64,000 nt of DNA from Nitrospirota bacterium (GCA_029261135.1 JAJDBX010000013.1:1-64000), one strand, 5' to 3'; counted from the stretch's first letter, positions 1 to 8,104 are shown. A program made the numbers and translations. Notes: a model not told the origin generated them from the sequence alone.

Positions 1-2
1 AG

Positions 3-110
3 ACCTCAATCTTTGAATACATTGAGGTCTTTTATAACCAAAGACGAAAACACTCTGCGATCAATTATAAAGCACCCATGGTATTTGAGAAACAGAGTGT
101 TTTAGCTTAA
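3..110 (+). pseudogene. C-terminal end of an IS3-family transposase (OrfB), cut by the window edge
   Basis: The frame read from base 3 ends in a TAA at 108-110 and gives a 35-residue tail with the pattern EYIEVFYNQRRKH followed by a YKAP motif. This is the typical end of the DDE integrase (OrfB) of IS3-family elements (FxYIExFYNxxRxHSxLxYxSP). The rest of the gene lies before the window, so whether the transposase is intact cannot be told. The element seems to end near base 140. It is unrelated in sequence to the second IS3-family element at 59743-60946. Confidence 0.75.
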
Positions 111-117
111 CATGGTG

Positions 118-140
118 TCCGTGAAAACAGGGGAAGGTCA
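118..140 (+). repeat. Probable right terminal inverted repeat of the IS3-family element
   Basis: Just after the transposase stop the sequence reads TGTCCGTGAAAACAGGGGAA and ends in GGTCA. The reverse complement starts TGACCTTCCCC and has the form of an IS3-family terminal repeat. The partner end is outside the window, so the call rests on position and general form. Confidence 0.5.
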
Positions 141-142
141 GT

Positions 143-178
143 CTGAGAGATAGAATTAACCATTCTGTCTCAGTTTTT
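143..178 (+). terminator. Possible rho-independent terminator
   Basis: CTGAGAGATAGAA and TTCTGTCTCAG form an imperfect stem around a short loop, followed by five T residues. It lies directly outside the presumed IS3 end. The mismatch in the stem keeps confidence low. Confidence 0.35.
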
Positions 179-222
179 CACCTGATCTCCCCTATCTAAA
201 CCCTTTTGAGAAATTATTTTTG

Positions 223-936
223 AAGGGGCTGTCCTAGATAACAGAGAAAATTCTATGTAGGGCGTGATGAGAAAGAGTCGCTTAAATTATTCAAAACAAG
301 AAAAGTTAATTGCATATTTTGTCTCAGGGACAACAGCCGATTGTGCGTCGATTTTGCTTGGCATCAACAAAAGCAGTGGAGCCTATTATTTTCATCGACT
401 TCGTGAGATTACTGCCATAGAGGTCGAGAATGAATCTCGTGAAGTGTTTTGTGGAGAGATTGAAGTCGATGAGTCTTATTTTGTGGTAGGCGTAAGGAAA
501 AAAGGGACGAGGTGCAGGCGGAAAGATTCCGGTCTTTGGTCTTCTAAAGCGCGGTGGGCCTGTGTATGCGAAGATTATTCCCGATGCATCTTCAGACTGA
601 TTCCGATTATAGAGCGTAAAGTGCTTCCTGAGAGCATTGTTTATTTTGATTGCTGGCGTGGATATAACGTGTTAGATGTTTCAGAGTTTAAGCACTATCG
701 AATAAATCACAGTGAATGATTTGCAGACAAGAAAAATCATACCAATGGGATTGAGAATGTTTGGAATCAAGCGAAGCGACATCTACGTAAATTTAATGGA
801 GTACCCAAAGACTATTTTGGTCTATTTTTAAAGGAGTGTGAGTGGTGTTTTAATCCCCCGAATCCACTAGAGAAATTACATCAACTAAAACAATGGGTTA
901 AATAATATCTACCTTAGTTATCTAGGATAGCCCCTT
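223..936 (+). mobile_element. IS1595-family insertion sequence, decayed
   Basis: Terminal inverted repeats are visible: AAGGGGCTGTCCTAGATAAC at 223-242 and its complement at 917-936, matching 19 of 20 positions. They enclose a single transposase frame of about 214 codons, the size and layout of IS1595-family elements of the IS1016 type. No convincing 8-bp target duplication flanks it, which fits an old copy. Confidence 0.85.
264..905 (+). pseudogene. IS1595-family transposase, broken by frameshifts and a stop
   Basis: The N-terminus (YYFHRLR), the acidic IEVDESYF motif and the conserved end (HYRINHSE, KNH-NGIEN-WNQAKRHLRKFNG) identify an IS1595-family DDE transposase. The frame is damaged in three ways. 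Between about 500 and 597 the expected residues (GGKIPVFGLLKRGG, then a stretch ending KIIPDASSD) appear only in the +1 frame, so two compensating shifts have occurred. A TGA at 717-719 then interrupts the frame before the last 62 codons, which end in TAA at 903-905. It cannot encode a functional transposase as written. Confidence 0.85.
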
Positions 937-1080
937 AATAAGTCGTGATACTATACGCCGTAGATATGCCAAAAGGAAGGTACAGAACGAATTAATGAAG
1001 GTTATTCTTTATAATGCTGTAGACCCTATTTCATGACGATGCAATACATCTAATGTCTTGACGAGCACACCTTAAGGCTC

Positions 1081-1437
1081 CTATGGATCTGAGTCCGATT
1101 TCCCTGCTTCAATGCAGGTCACACCCTCGGAACCCGCTGTGGCACCGTGAGGAATACCGGGAGGCAGGATCAGTCGATCCCCGTGATTTAGTGTGAAGGT
1201 TTGTTTCAGAGTGGGAAGTTTAAATGTAATTTCCCCCTGTACACAAAATAATGTCTTTTTGAATTCATGTGAATGAACGTCAAAAGCTTCTTGAGCTTTT
1301 CTCGACCAGCGTGTCCATTGAATGTCTCGTCCTTCAAAAAAACCGATGATTTCAGATTCGGGCAAGAGATGCTTGTGAGGCCAGCGGATGATATCAATTC
1401 CACCTGCAAAAGTTTCATGAAATGAGGGTTCGGTCAT
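1081..1437 (-). CDS. Small single-domain cupin protein
   Basis: The 118-residue product has a cupin beta-barrel pattern: HSHEF near residue 55, a glycine-rich turn (VQGEITF) and a second motif GDRLILPPGIPHG near residue 90. His and Glu residues of both motifs could bind a metal. Cupins of this size have very diverse roles (sugar or amino-acid enzymes, small-molecule sensing), so no substrate is inferred. GAAGGACG lies a few bases before the ATG as a ribosome site. It lies 30 bases downstream of the carbonic-anhydrase-like gene on the same strand and may be co-transcribed. Confidence 0.8.
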   Translation of the reverse strand: MTEPSFHETFAGGIDIIRWPHKHLLPESEIIGFFEGRDIQWTRWSRKAQEAFDVHSHEFKKTLFCVQGEITFKLPTLKQTFTLNHGDRLILPPGIPHGATAGSEGVTCIEAGKSDSDP

Positions 1438-1466
1438 AATATTTTCGTCCTTCGTTTTATCATCCT

Positions 1467-1979
1467 TCAGTCTCCCCCTAAATAAAGCTTTGCAAGCTCA
1501 ACATATTGTCGGGCCGATTTTTTCAAAAAAGTCGACTCTTCGGCAGTGAGTACGCGTTTTACCCTTGCAGGGGCACCAAAGGCCAGGCTTCCGGATGGGA
1601 TCTCCATGCCCTCTGTCACAATGGATCCGGCACCGACAATCGCCCCTTCACAAATTTTTGCACCGTCGAGAACAATCGCACCCATGCCAATCAACACACG
1701 GTCTTTAATCGTACAGCCGTGCAGGGTGACATGATGTCCAACGGTCACCTCATTGCCAATGACCAGAGGATGCGTTTTTCGTGTGACATGAAGCATCGAA
1801 AGATCTTGGATATTCGTCCGTTCGCCAATGCGAATAGTGTTCACATCGCCCCGAATCACAGTTCCAAACCACACGGAGCTTTCGATGCCCACCTCAACAT
1901 CGCCAATCACGTCGGCTGAGGGTGCAATAAAGACACTGGATGAAATAGTGGGACTAATCTTGAGAAAAGGATGAATCAT
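1467..1979 (-). CDS. Gamma-carbonic-anhydrase-like protein (left-handed beta-helix, YrdA/PaaY type)
   Basis: The protein consists of hexapeptide repeats (ADVIGDVEVG, SSVWFGTVIRGD, IGERTNIQD) forming a left-handed beta-helix. Three His residues at gamma-class zinc positions are present (LHVT, then VGHH and LHGC). The length of 170 residues fits the YrdA/PaaY branch, where carbonic anhydrase activity is often weak or unproven. The ATG at 1979 is chosen over one 20 codons upstream because GGAG sits six bases before it and the family starts at this point. Cytoplasmic trimer expected. Confidence 0.88.
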   Translation of the reverse strand: MIHPFLKISPTISSSVFIAPSADVIGDVEVGIESSVWFGTVIRGDVNTIRIGERTNIQDLSMLHVTRKTHPLVIGNEVTVGHHVTLHGCTIKDRVLIGMGAIVLDGAKICEGAIVGAGSIVTEGMEIPSGSLAFGAPARVKRVLTAEESTFLKKSARQYVELAKLYLGGD

Positions 1980-2201
1980 GGGTGACTCCTTCACATTTAT
2001 TGACACCGAAAGATACCATGTCAATTGCCAGGACAGCAAGAAATGAAGACTTCTAGCTATAGGGGACGTCCCTTGACAAAATGTGATCGTTTCAATATCA
2101 TGACTCCGCTTTAGCCTGGCGCTCTAAATTTTCTTTTCATGTTCGATATGGTGCTTTTATAGGCAGAGTAAATGATGAATTCAATACAAATTTTTGAAAA
2201 G

Positions 2202-2273
2202 AGAGGTAACTGAATTGAAAAAGAAGGCAGTTTATTCTTTTTTGCGTTTAGTTATCTCAATTTAGTTACCTCT
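2202..2273. promoter_or_regulatory. 16-bp inverted repeat with an extra direct copy upstream of the secreted-protein gene
   Basis: AGAGGTAACTGAATTG at 2202-2217 is the complement of CAATTTAGTTACCTCT at 2258-2273 with one mismatch. A third copy of the core, TTTAGTTATCTC, lies at 2247-2258 as a direct repeat of 2261-2272. All lie within 95 bases of the start codon at 2295. The arrangement looks like a multi-site operator or a 5'-UTR hairpin. No regulator is assigned. Confidence 0.5.
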
Positions 2274-2294
2274 ATGATTAAAGGAGAGATATAG

Positions 2295-3137
2295 ATGAAC
2301 AAAACTTCTAAAGTGCTTGGTTTGGCACTTGCAATGGGTTTAGTGACGACCCCGCTCGTATTCGCAAAATACGCGGAAGGTCCTGTCAGTGGCGGCGGAA
2401 GCATTACCGGTAAGGTTTCATTTAAGGGGGCACAGCCTGCTCCGAAAGAATTTAAGCTCGGAGGGTTCCCGCAACCGGAGTTTTGTGGAAAAGTCGATTC
2501 CAAAGATGGCATCCGCATGCGTCAAGATGTGCGCGTCAGTGGCGGTGGACTGGGTGACGTCGTTGTTTATATCGAAAAAATCGAAAGTGGGAAACCCTTT
2601 AAAACAATCGAGGCGAAAATTGTATCGGATGGGTGCCGCTTTTTAGTCGCTGAAGGGGAAGGACCTTCCCGAGCCGTGACGGTTGTCGTCAACGCGAAAA
2701 AAACGGGTAAGAAATCGATCATCAAAGTAAAAAACCTTGATGCCGACCCCAGTGACCCTAAAACAGCGGGGGGAGTCCTCCACAACCCGCACGGCTATGA
2801 TGTGAAGGGCGTCATTACCAAGACGACCTTCAACAAACCGCTTCCAAAATTGAACCAAGAGATCACGATTAAAGTCAAAAAAACATGGTTCAAGAAGACA
2901 GATTCATTTTTGAAGATTGAATGTGATCAGCACAACTACATGAACGTCTGGGCGCTTCCGGTTAGAAATCCATATTATGCCGTAGTCAACGACGACGGCA
3001 CTTTTTCAATCGGTGACGTCCCTCCAGGAAAATATCAGCTAAAAGCTTTTCATCAAGAACTCGGCTTTAAAACTGCGGATATTACCGTGGCCGGCGGTGC
3101 AGCTGCCACTGCAAATTTTGAATTTGCCGCAAAATAA
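2295..3137 (+). CDS. Secreted plastocyanin-like / carboxypeptidase-regulatory-like domain protein
   Basis: Residues 1-24 form a clear signal peptide ending in VFA. The mature protein starts with a glycine-rich segment and an SITGKVSFKG beta-strand of the carboxypeptidase-regulatory type. A second motif near residue 215, CDQHNYMNVW, has the Cys-x-x-His-x-x-Met order of cupredoxin-like copper sites, and FSIGDVPPGKYQLKAFH follows. Related periplasmic proteins occur beside cytochromes in metal- or nitrogen-respiring bacteria; a copper-binding or electron-transfer role is inferred, not shown. GGAGAG precedes the ATG. The gene stands alone between a complex repeat upstream and a strong terminator downstream. 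Confidence 0.75.
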   Translation: MNKTSKVLGLALAMGLVTTPLVFAKYAEGPVSGGGSITGKVSFKGAQPAPKEFKLGGFPQPEFCGKVDSKDGIRMRQDVRVSGGGLGDVVVYIEKIESGKPFKTIEAKIVSDGCRFLVAEGEGPSRAVTVVVNAKKTGKKSIIKVKNLDADPSDPKTAGGVLHNPHGYDVKGVITKTTFNKPLPKLNQEITIKVKKTWFKKTDSFLKIECDQHNYMNVWALPVRNPYYAVVNDDGTFSIGDVPPGKYQLKAFHQELGFKTADITVAGGAAATANFEFAAK

Positions 3138-3163
3138 CTCGCGTCAACATCTGTTCTAAAAAA

Positions 3164-3193
3164 GAGGGGAGTTTTGGCTCCCCTCTTTTTTTT
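3164..3193 (+). terminator. Strong rho-independent terminator
   Basis: A perfect 8-bp stem (GAGGGGAG / CTCCCCTC) with a six-base loop is followed by eight T residues. It lies 26 bases after the stop of the secreted-protein gene. Confidence 0.92.
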
Positions 3194-3392
3194 ACTCAGA
3201 TCTTTCGAAAATCAATCCCTATTCAACCTTACAAATATTTCTTTGCCTCTGAATTAAAATACCGCATTGCCATTGAAGGCATTTTCAATTATATTGTCCC
3301 TAATGTTTGTGATGGAGAAGAAAAAAGCCTTATACCTTGAATATGGCTTCAATGAAATTCAAAGTATCGCCAATACAACCCTGGAGGTGGAT

Positions 3393-3725
3393 ATGCCAAA
3401 AACAGTGCTCAAAAAAGATTTAGAAGAGGCCATTGAAAAAGGAGACTCTGGAAAAATCACGGGAACATTGAAAAAGATATTTCTCAACGCAGTTGAACTG
3501 AACATCAAAACGACAGTCACAGATCAGCCCGGGCCAAAAACAATTTCCACAAAGATTAATATTATCGATGGGGATATTGAAACATTTCTCCACAAAGAAT
3601 TTGCGCCGGACGCAGAAAAAGTCACGGCTTTCCATAAAGAACAAGTCAATAAAGGCGAAGAAATTATCGCAAGGAATCTCAATACCCTTAAAACCCTTGG
3701 GCAAAGCCTGATGGAACTTTTCTAA
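3393..3725 (+). CDS. Unknown protein, first of three tandem DGDI-motif genes
   Basis: No recognised family. The open frame begins upstream at 3267, but the ATG at 3393 has a strong GGAGGTGG ribosome site five bases before it; the upstream ATGs have none. The 110-residue product is charged and mostly helical in appearance, with NIIDGDIETF near residue 68 and then AFHKEQVNKG. Both segments resemble the C-terminal parts of the next two genes (VQLDGDII and following helix), suggesting a shared domain. No signal peptide or membrane segment. Probably one operon with the next two genes (15-base gap). Confidence 0.6.
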   Translation: MPKTVLKKDLEEAIEKGDSGKITGTLKKIFLNAVELNIKTTVTDQPGPKTISTKINIIDGDIETFLHKEFAPDAEKVTAFHKEQVNKGEEIIARNLNTLKTLGQSLMELF

Positions 3726-3739
3726 GTCCGGCGATCATC

Positions 3740-4561
3740 GTGAGTGGAAAAATCAATGAAATACTGATCGATGCGACGACTTTAGAAGTCAGTTCCCTTC
3801 TGGTTGAAGGCATTTCCGGACGTAAAATGCCCGGGGTTGCAGTCGCCTTTTTTGAAACCGTGCATGCCTGGGCCATTCAGTTTGAGCTTCTGACGGCAGA
3901 CTTGAGAATTCCTGACCCGCTGCCCACGGAAGAAGAGGCAATCGAACCTGAATATCATATCGTTGCATCCACACGGGCCTGGCTCAAAAATGATGACAGC
4001 CCGGCCAATGAAATTGAAACCTATGAGAAAAATTTCACTAACCTTGCCGAGAACCCTTTGATGTTACAAATACTTGATTCTCAGTCGATGTTCTCTTTTC
4101 AAATACACCAAAGCAAGCAACTAAAAATGAGAGGAGAACAAGCAAAAACCCCTCGTCAATCTTCAGAGCTTAACCGTTTAATGAAAATTCAAATGCGCCT
4201 TTCAAAACTGCGATTTTATTTCTTAAAAACAATCGAAACCAATGCAGCGGAGGGTTCCGATAAAAAATCTTTGGATAAAAATATGCTCGTCAATCGTGAT
4301 ATTCAAGAACTCCGAAAACTATGGGACTTGAAAGACGGCTACATTTTTGCCCAGAATACAGTACAACTCGATGGGGATATCATTAGCAGGCAAAATCTCC
4401 GTTTATACCAGGATCCCCGTCTGAAAGAACGGACAGCACATCTCTTGGATTTCCATTATCAAAATGTTGATGTGGGCATGAAACATTGGCATTTTATTAT
4501 CGATACCATCATCAGTTTGGCAAAAGCCGTCGGGACCGCGATTGTCTCCCCCTTCAAATAA
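3740..4561 (+). CDS. Unknown protein, second of three tandem DGDI-motif genes
   Basis: The 273-residue protein starts at GTG (3740), 15 bases after the previous gene. Its function is not recognised. The C-terminal 75 residues hold VQLDGDIISRQ and then LDFHYQNVDVG and a hydrophobic helix (FIIDTIISLAKAVGTAIV). These match in order the motif and helix of both neighbours. The N-terminal 150 residues are unlike either neighbour. The N-terminus lacks a signal peptide; the final helix could be membrane-associated. The last 20 bases overlap the next gene. Confidence 0.65.
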   Translation: MSGKINEILIDATTLEVSSLLVEGISGRKMPGVAVAFFETVHAWAIQFELLTADLRIPDPLPTEEEAIEPEYHIVASTRAWLKNDDSPANEIETYEKNFTNLAENPLMLQILDSQSMFSFQIHQSKQLKMRGEQAKTPRQSSELNRLMKIQMRLSKLRFYFLKTIETNAAEGSDKKSLDKNMLVNRDIQELRKLWDLKDGYIFAQNTVQLDGDIISRQNLRLYQDPRLKERTAHLLDFHYQNVDVGMKHWHFIIDTIISLAKAVGTAIVSPFK

Positions 4562-5105
4562 AACCATTCCACTGACACATATTGGAGCGGGTATTGTCAC
4601 CTTCCCCGTACCATTTTTGTCTGAAAAAAGTGCTGTGCGATTGAGTCCGCAGTGCCAAAACTCCGGATCTTCAGAAAGCATCAAAATGATGGATCGCCCT
4701 TTATTTTTTGAAGTACTTAAAATCGGAGGCAATCTCCAAAACCTCTTTAAAAAAAACGGTTCTTTTTATGTCGAACTACTCCAGGGGGGCTTTCTTCAAA
4801 ATGGGGCCATTACCCTGATCGGCTTGATGCCGGAAGCGGATAAATCCAATTCCAGTCTTCTAACAGAGTCTAAAAAAATCATGAAAACCATCGTTCAACT
4901 AGATGGAGACATCATCTGCCAAATAGACAAAAGTCTTTTAAAAGAACAAGAACTCAGGGCCCTAATCCAGGGGTTTACCCTTGTTCAGGATCAATTCTTT
5001 AAAGGGTTTAAAACCGTCCTCACCTCAATTCGACGTGTCATTATCCTGCTCCTCTCTCTTCTCATTCCGGCGATTTATCTCATTTGGAAAATAATCTTAT
5101 CCTAA
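4542..5105 (+). CDS. Unknown membrane-anchored protein, third of three tandem DGDI-motif genes
   Basis: It starts at TTG (4542) inside the end of the preceding gene, which implies translational coupling. The C-terminal part repeats the shared pattern (KTIVQLDGDIICQ, then FTLVQDQFFKGFK) and ends in an obvious transmembrane helix (IILLLSLLIPAIYLIWKIIL). The middle (MDRPLFFEVLKIGGNLQ) has no recognised family. The product would be a cytoplasmic domain held to the inner membrane by its C-terminus. The TTG start is the only candidate near the overlap, but an internal ATG at KMMDRPL cannot be excluded. Confidence 0.6.
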   Translation: MSPPSNKTIPLTHIGAGIVTFPVPFLSEKSAVRLSPQCQNSGSSESIKMMDRPLFFEVLKIGGNLQNLFKKNGSFYVELLQGGFLQNGAITLIGLMPEADKSNSSLLTESKKIMKTIVQLDGDIICQIDKSLLKEQELRALIQGFTLVQDQFFKGFKTVLTSIRRVIILLLSLLIPAIYLIWKIILS

Positions 5106-5123
5106 ATCACAGTCGCGCTTCAT

Positions 5124-5163
5124 CCAGTTGATACTCATAGGCCCAGTTGACACTCAAGAGGCC
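5124..5163 (+). repeat. Two tandem copies of a 20-bp repeat in a promoter region
   Basis: CCAGTTGATACTCATAGGCC is followed immediately by CCAGTTGACACTCAAGAGGCC, and a weaker third copy of its core (CGTTGATAAACT) follows. The second copy contains the -35 box proposed for the downstream gene, so the repeats may be regulator sites or a slippage product. Confidence 0.5.
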
Positions 5164-5176
5164 GCGTTGATAAACT
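5147..5176 (+). promoter_or_regulatory. Sigma70-type promoter for the PP-loop gene
   Basis: A consensus TTGACA at 5147-5152 is followed after 18 bases by TAAACT at 5171-5176 (four of six). Transcription would start near 5183, leaving a leader of about 16 bases before the ATG at 5199 with its GGGAGG ribosome site. Confidence 0.45.
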
Positions 5177-5198
5177 GCCTTTTTACACGGGAGGTTTC

Positions 5199-6194
5199 AT
5201 GGCAAAACGAAAAGCAATCGCACTATTATCCGGAGGGCTGGACTCGACCTTGGCCGCAAAAATCATTTTAGATCAGGGAGTTGAGATTCTCGGCCTCTAT
5301 CTAGACAGTCCTTTCGGCTGCAAAGAAAATGTTGAGGGTGTCGCAAAACATCTTGGCATTCAACTGAAGATTGTTGATAAAGGCATGGCCTATGTCGAGT
5401 TGATCCGCAAGCCTAAATTCGGTTATGGAAAAAACATTAACCCCTGCATCGACTGCCGGATATATATGTTCCAAATTGCAGAACGTGTGATGAAGGAGGA
5501 GCAGGCTGATTTTATTATTACCGGTGAAGTGCTCGGGCAACGTCCAATGTCGCAACGCCGAGATGCCATGGATACCATCGACCGTGAAAGCGAAACGGCA
5601 GGGATCGTACTACGCCCGCTTTCAGCACAGCATAATCCCCCAACACAAGCCGAGCTGTCAGGATGGGTTGATCGAGAAAAACTGCTCGATATTAGCGGGC
5701 GAGGTAGAACAGAACAATTGAAATGGGCCGAGGCACTTGAACTGAAGGAATATTCATCACCCGGAGGCGGATGTTTATTGACCGATGCCAATTTTTCTGT
5801 TCGCTTAAATACCTTCTTTGAGCAAAATAAAAATCCAACAATGACAGAGGTTCGACTCTTAAGATATGGACGACATTTTGATCTTTCCGACGATGCGCAT
5901 TTGGTGATTGGTCGAAACGAAGCTGAAAATGATCAACTGGAGGCGGTCTCTAAATCTGCTGTTTCAGAAGAAAAAATGACTTTATTCCAACCCGATTTTT
6001 CCGGCCCGGTGGCCGTGTTATCGGGTGGAAACCGCCCCGAAATTCTCGATGAAGCGGCAAAGCTGATTGCAAAATATGCCAAAAAAGGCCTGATGGATAA
6101 GCAGAAGATTGATGTCACAACAGGGGAAACAAAAGCTCGAATCACCGTCCAATTTCCACCCGAAGCGTCTTCAGAATTACTTACCATCGTTTAA
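5199..6194 (+). CDS. PP-loop ATPase related to tRNA thiolation enzymes (MnmA/ThiI-like)
   Basis: The 331-residue protein opens with the PP-loop SGGLDSTLAAK (residues 11-21), which binds ATP. NPCIDCRIYM near residue 82 and SPGGGCLLTD near residue 190 supply conserved Cys residues as in tRNA 2-thiouridylase-like proteins, where U34 or U8 is adenylated before sulphur transfer. It is shorter and different at the C-terminus from true MnmA, so it belongs to the MnmA-like branch often annotated as a predicted tRNA methyltransferase subunit; its tRNA position is unknown. GGGAGG precedes the ATG. Confidence 0.75.
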   Translation: MAKRKAIALLSGGLDSTLAAKIILDQGVEILGLYLDSPFGCKENVEGVAKHLGIQLKIVDKGMAYVELIRKPKFGYGKNINPCIDCRIYMFQIAERVMKEEQADFIITGEVLGQRPMSQRRDAMDTIDRESETAGIVLRPLSAQHNPPTQAELSGWVDREKLLDISGRGRTEQLKWAEALELKEYSSPGGGCLLTDANFSVRLNTFFEQNKNPTMTEVRLLRYGRHFDLSDDAHLVIGRNEAENDQLEAVSKSAVSEEKMTLFQPDFSGPVAVLSGGNRPEILDEAAKLIAKYAKKGLMDKQKIDVTTGETKARITVQFPPEASSELLTIV

Positions 6195-6204
6195 TAGGCT
6201 TGAA

Positions 6205-6834
6205 ATGATTTTTGAATCTTTTCCTGTCGGCCCATTTCAATGTAATTGCATGATTCTGGGCTGTGAGAACACACAGACTGCTATTATCGTCGATCCAGGG
6301 GAAGAAGCCGAACAGATTTTATCTGTGTTGTCACAGCATGGGCTCAAGGTCGTCTATATCCTTCATTCTCACGCCCATCTTGACCATATTGGTGCAACAA
6401 AGACCGTTCATGAAAAAACCGGGGGAAAAACCGGTCTTCATGAAGATGACATGTTTCTGTGTGATCATCTCTCAACGCAGGCCGAACTCTTTGGCTTGCC
6501 TACCCCAGAAACACCCATCATTGATCAATTTTTAAAAAATGGGGATACCCTTTCGTTCGGGAATTATTCGATAGAAGTGCTGCACACGCCGGGGCACACA
6601 CCGGGAAGCTTGAGCTTTTTTATCGATACTGTAGGGTTAATCACGGGTGATACACTTTTTGCTGGAAGCGTGGGACGAACCGATCTTTGGGAAGGGTCTC
6701 ATCCCACATTGATTTCATCGATAAAAAAGAACTTACTCACTTTCCCTGATGAAACAATTGTTTATCCGGGCCACGGCCCAAAGACCACTATTGGCCGAGA
6801 GCGTCAAAACAACCCTTTCTTAGGAAATATTTGA
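6205..6834 (+). CDS. Metallo-beta-lactamase-fold hydrolase, glyoxalase-II-like
   Basis: The 209-residue protein has the HSHAHLDH metal-binding motif (HxHxDH), HTPGHTPGS with a third-site His, GDTLFAGSVGR with the bridging Asp and a final PGHGP motif. This pattern is typical of small glyoxalase-II-like thioester hydrolases. The ATG at 6205 lies ten bases after the preceding stop; longer readings would run into the PP-loop gene. The natural thioester is unknown. The 3' end overlaps the possible TTG start of the next gene by four bases, so the genes are likely co-transcribed. Confidence 0.85.
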   Translation: MIFESFPVGPFQCNCMILGCENTQTAIIVDPGEEAEQILSVLSQHGLKVVYILHSHAHLDHIGATKTVHEKTGGKTGLHEDDMFLCDHLSTQAELFGLPTPETPIIDQFLKNGDTLSFGNYSIEVLHTPGHTPGSLSFFIDTVGLITGDTLFAGSVGRTDLWEGSHPTLISSIKKNLLTFPDETIVYPGHGPKTTIGRERQNNPFLGNI

Positions 6835-6839
6835 AAGTG

Positions 6840-7811
6840 ATGAAGACCGGTTATTTTAGCCATCCCCTATATCTTAAACATGACACGGGAATCAGACATC
6901 CTGAATCCCCCCAACGGCTCTCCATTTTGGATCAAGAAATCATCGGGCGAAAGGACTCAGATGCTATCCTTGCACTACAAGAGAAGCTTGAAATCATCAC
7001 GCCCTCCCCGTTCAAGAATTTGTACGATTGGATTTCTGAGATCCATCTCTCCAACTACACCAATCGTCTCAAAGAGAAAGTCCCCAGAGCAGGACAGGTT
7101 TATTTAGATCCTGATACACCAATTTCTCCCGAATCACTTGCTGCCGCTGAAATGGCTGTTTCTGCGGTACTATGCGCAATCGATGCCGTTATGAATCAAT
7201 CGATCCAAAATGCTTTTTGTGCAATCCGTCCGCCGGGACATCATGCTGAGCCAGATCATGCCATGGGCTTCTGTCTCTTTAATAACGTTGCTGTAGGGAC
7301 ACGCTATATTCAAAAACAGTATGGGCTCGAAAAAATTTTCATCATTGACTGGGATGTGCATCATGGAAATGGGACACAACATATATTTTATGATGACCCC
7401 TCTGTCTTTTATTTTAGTACACACCAATTCCCCTGCTATCCGGGCACAGGTGCAACAGAAGAACAAGGGAGTGAAATGGGCTTAGGCTATACCTTGAATG
7501 TCCCACTTTCTGCCGGTGCAGGTGATGCCGCACTACTGTCAATATTTAATAAAGAACTTTCTGAGGCCCTTTCTCAGTTTCAGCCTGATTTTATTTTGAT
7601 TTCAGCAGGCTTCGATGCACACCGGGATGACCCCTTGGCATCTTTGGAAGTCAGCACCGAAGGATTTGAATCGATGACAGAAATTGTTTGCTCTCTGGCC
7701 GAGACACACTGTGAGGGAAGGATCGTATCCTGCCTGGAAGGCGGATACAACCTGGAAGCCCTGGTACAATCTGTTGAAAAACACCTAAGGGTACTCGCCC
7801 TTCCCGAATAG
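6840..7811 (+). CDS. Histone-deacetylase-like amidohydrolase (AcuC/HDAC superfamily)
   Basis: The protein carries the zinc-hydrolase core of the arginase/deacetylase fold: RPPGHHAEPD (residues 130-139 approx.), IIDWDVHHGNGTQ with the Asp and His zinc ligands, FSTHQFPCYPGTG, and SAGFDAHRDDP with a further Asp. Bacterial members deacetylate acetyl-lysine proteins, acetoin-pathway enzymes or polyamines; the substrate here is unknown. The start is set at ATG 6840; a TTG three codons earlier overlaps the previous gene. At 323 residues it has the normal length. Confidence 0.88.
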   Translation: MKTGYFSHPLYLKHDTGIRHPESPQRLSILDQEIIGRKDSDAILALQEKLEIITPSPFKNLYDWISEIHLSNYTNRLKEKVPRAGQVYLDPDTPISPESLAAAEMAVSAVLCAIDAVMNQSIQNAFCAIRPPGHHAEPDHAMGFCLFNNVAVGTRYIQKQYGLEKIFIIDWDVHHGNGTQHIFYDDPSVFYFSTHQFPCYPGTGATEEQGSEMGLGYTLNVPLSAGAGDAALLSIFNKELSEALSQFQPDFILISAGFDAHRDDPLASLEVSTEGFESMTEIVCSLAETHCEGRIVSCLEGGYNLEALVQSVEKHLRVLALPE

Positions 7812-8104
7812 AGCGGTGATCTTCTTCGCAGATATCTGCAATCTGAGTTGTTTGTATCCTCAGTTTTAAAGAAAACCCATATTCATTTTTTTCCAGATAA
7901 AGTCAAAAACTTGGTTTTATTGACATTTTTTGTCTTCTTTTAAGAATCAGAAGATCTCACTTTCTTTCTTTAAATATGTAAATTTGAATGATTTATTGTA
8001 TCTTTTTAATGTTCTTCCCTCTATTTATAAACGGCACATATGTTGCTGTTTAATTCAGCAAAGTCTCACAACCCTGTGAATTGTGAAACATAAGGTTAGA
8101 CAAG
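7812..8104. other. Intergenic, AT-rich
   Basis: No gene seen. TTGACA at 7920-7925 could be a -35 box for the MerR-receiver genes, but no good -10 box follows at the right distance. No terminator hairpin with a T tract was found after the deacetylase gene. Confidence 0.4.

Noticed and set aside
1-36. Perfect 10-bp hairpin followed by TTTTAT, looking like a terminator
   Set aside because: It lies wholly inside the reading frame of the IS3-family transposase tail, so a chance or coding-constrained symmetry is more likely.
1506-1919. Long open frame opposite the carbonic-anhydrase-like gene
   Set aside because: Shadow frame of a well-conserved hexapeptide-repeat protein.
7920-7948. Promoter for the MerR gene from TTGACA at 7920
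   Set aside because: No acceptable -10 box at 16-18 bases.
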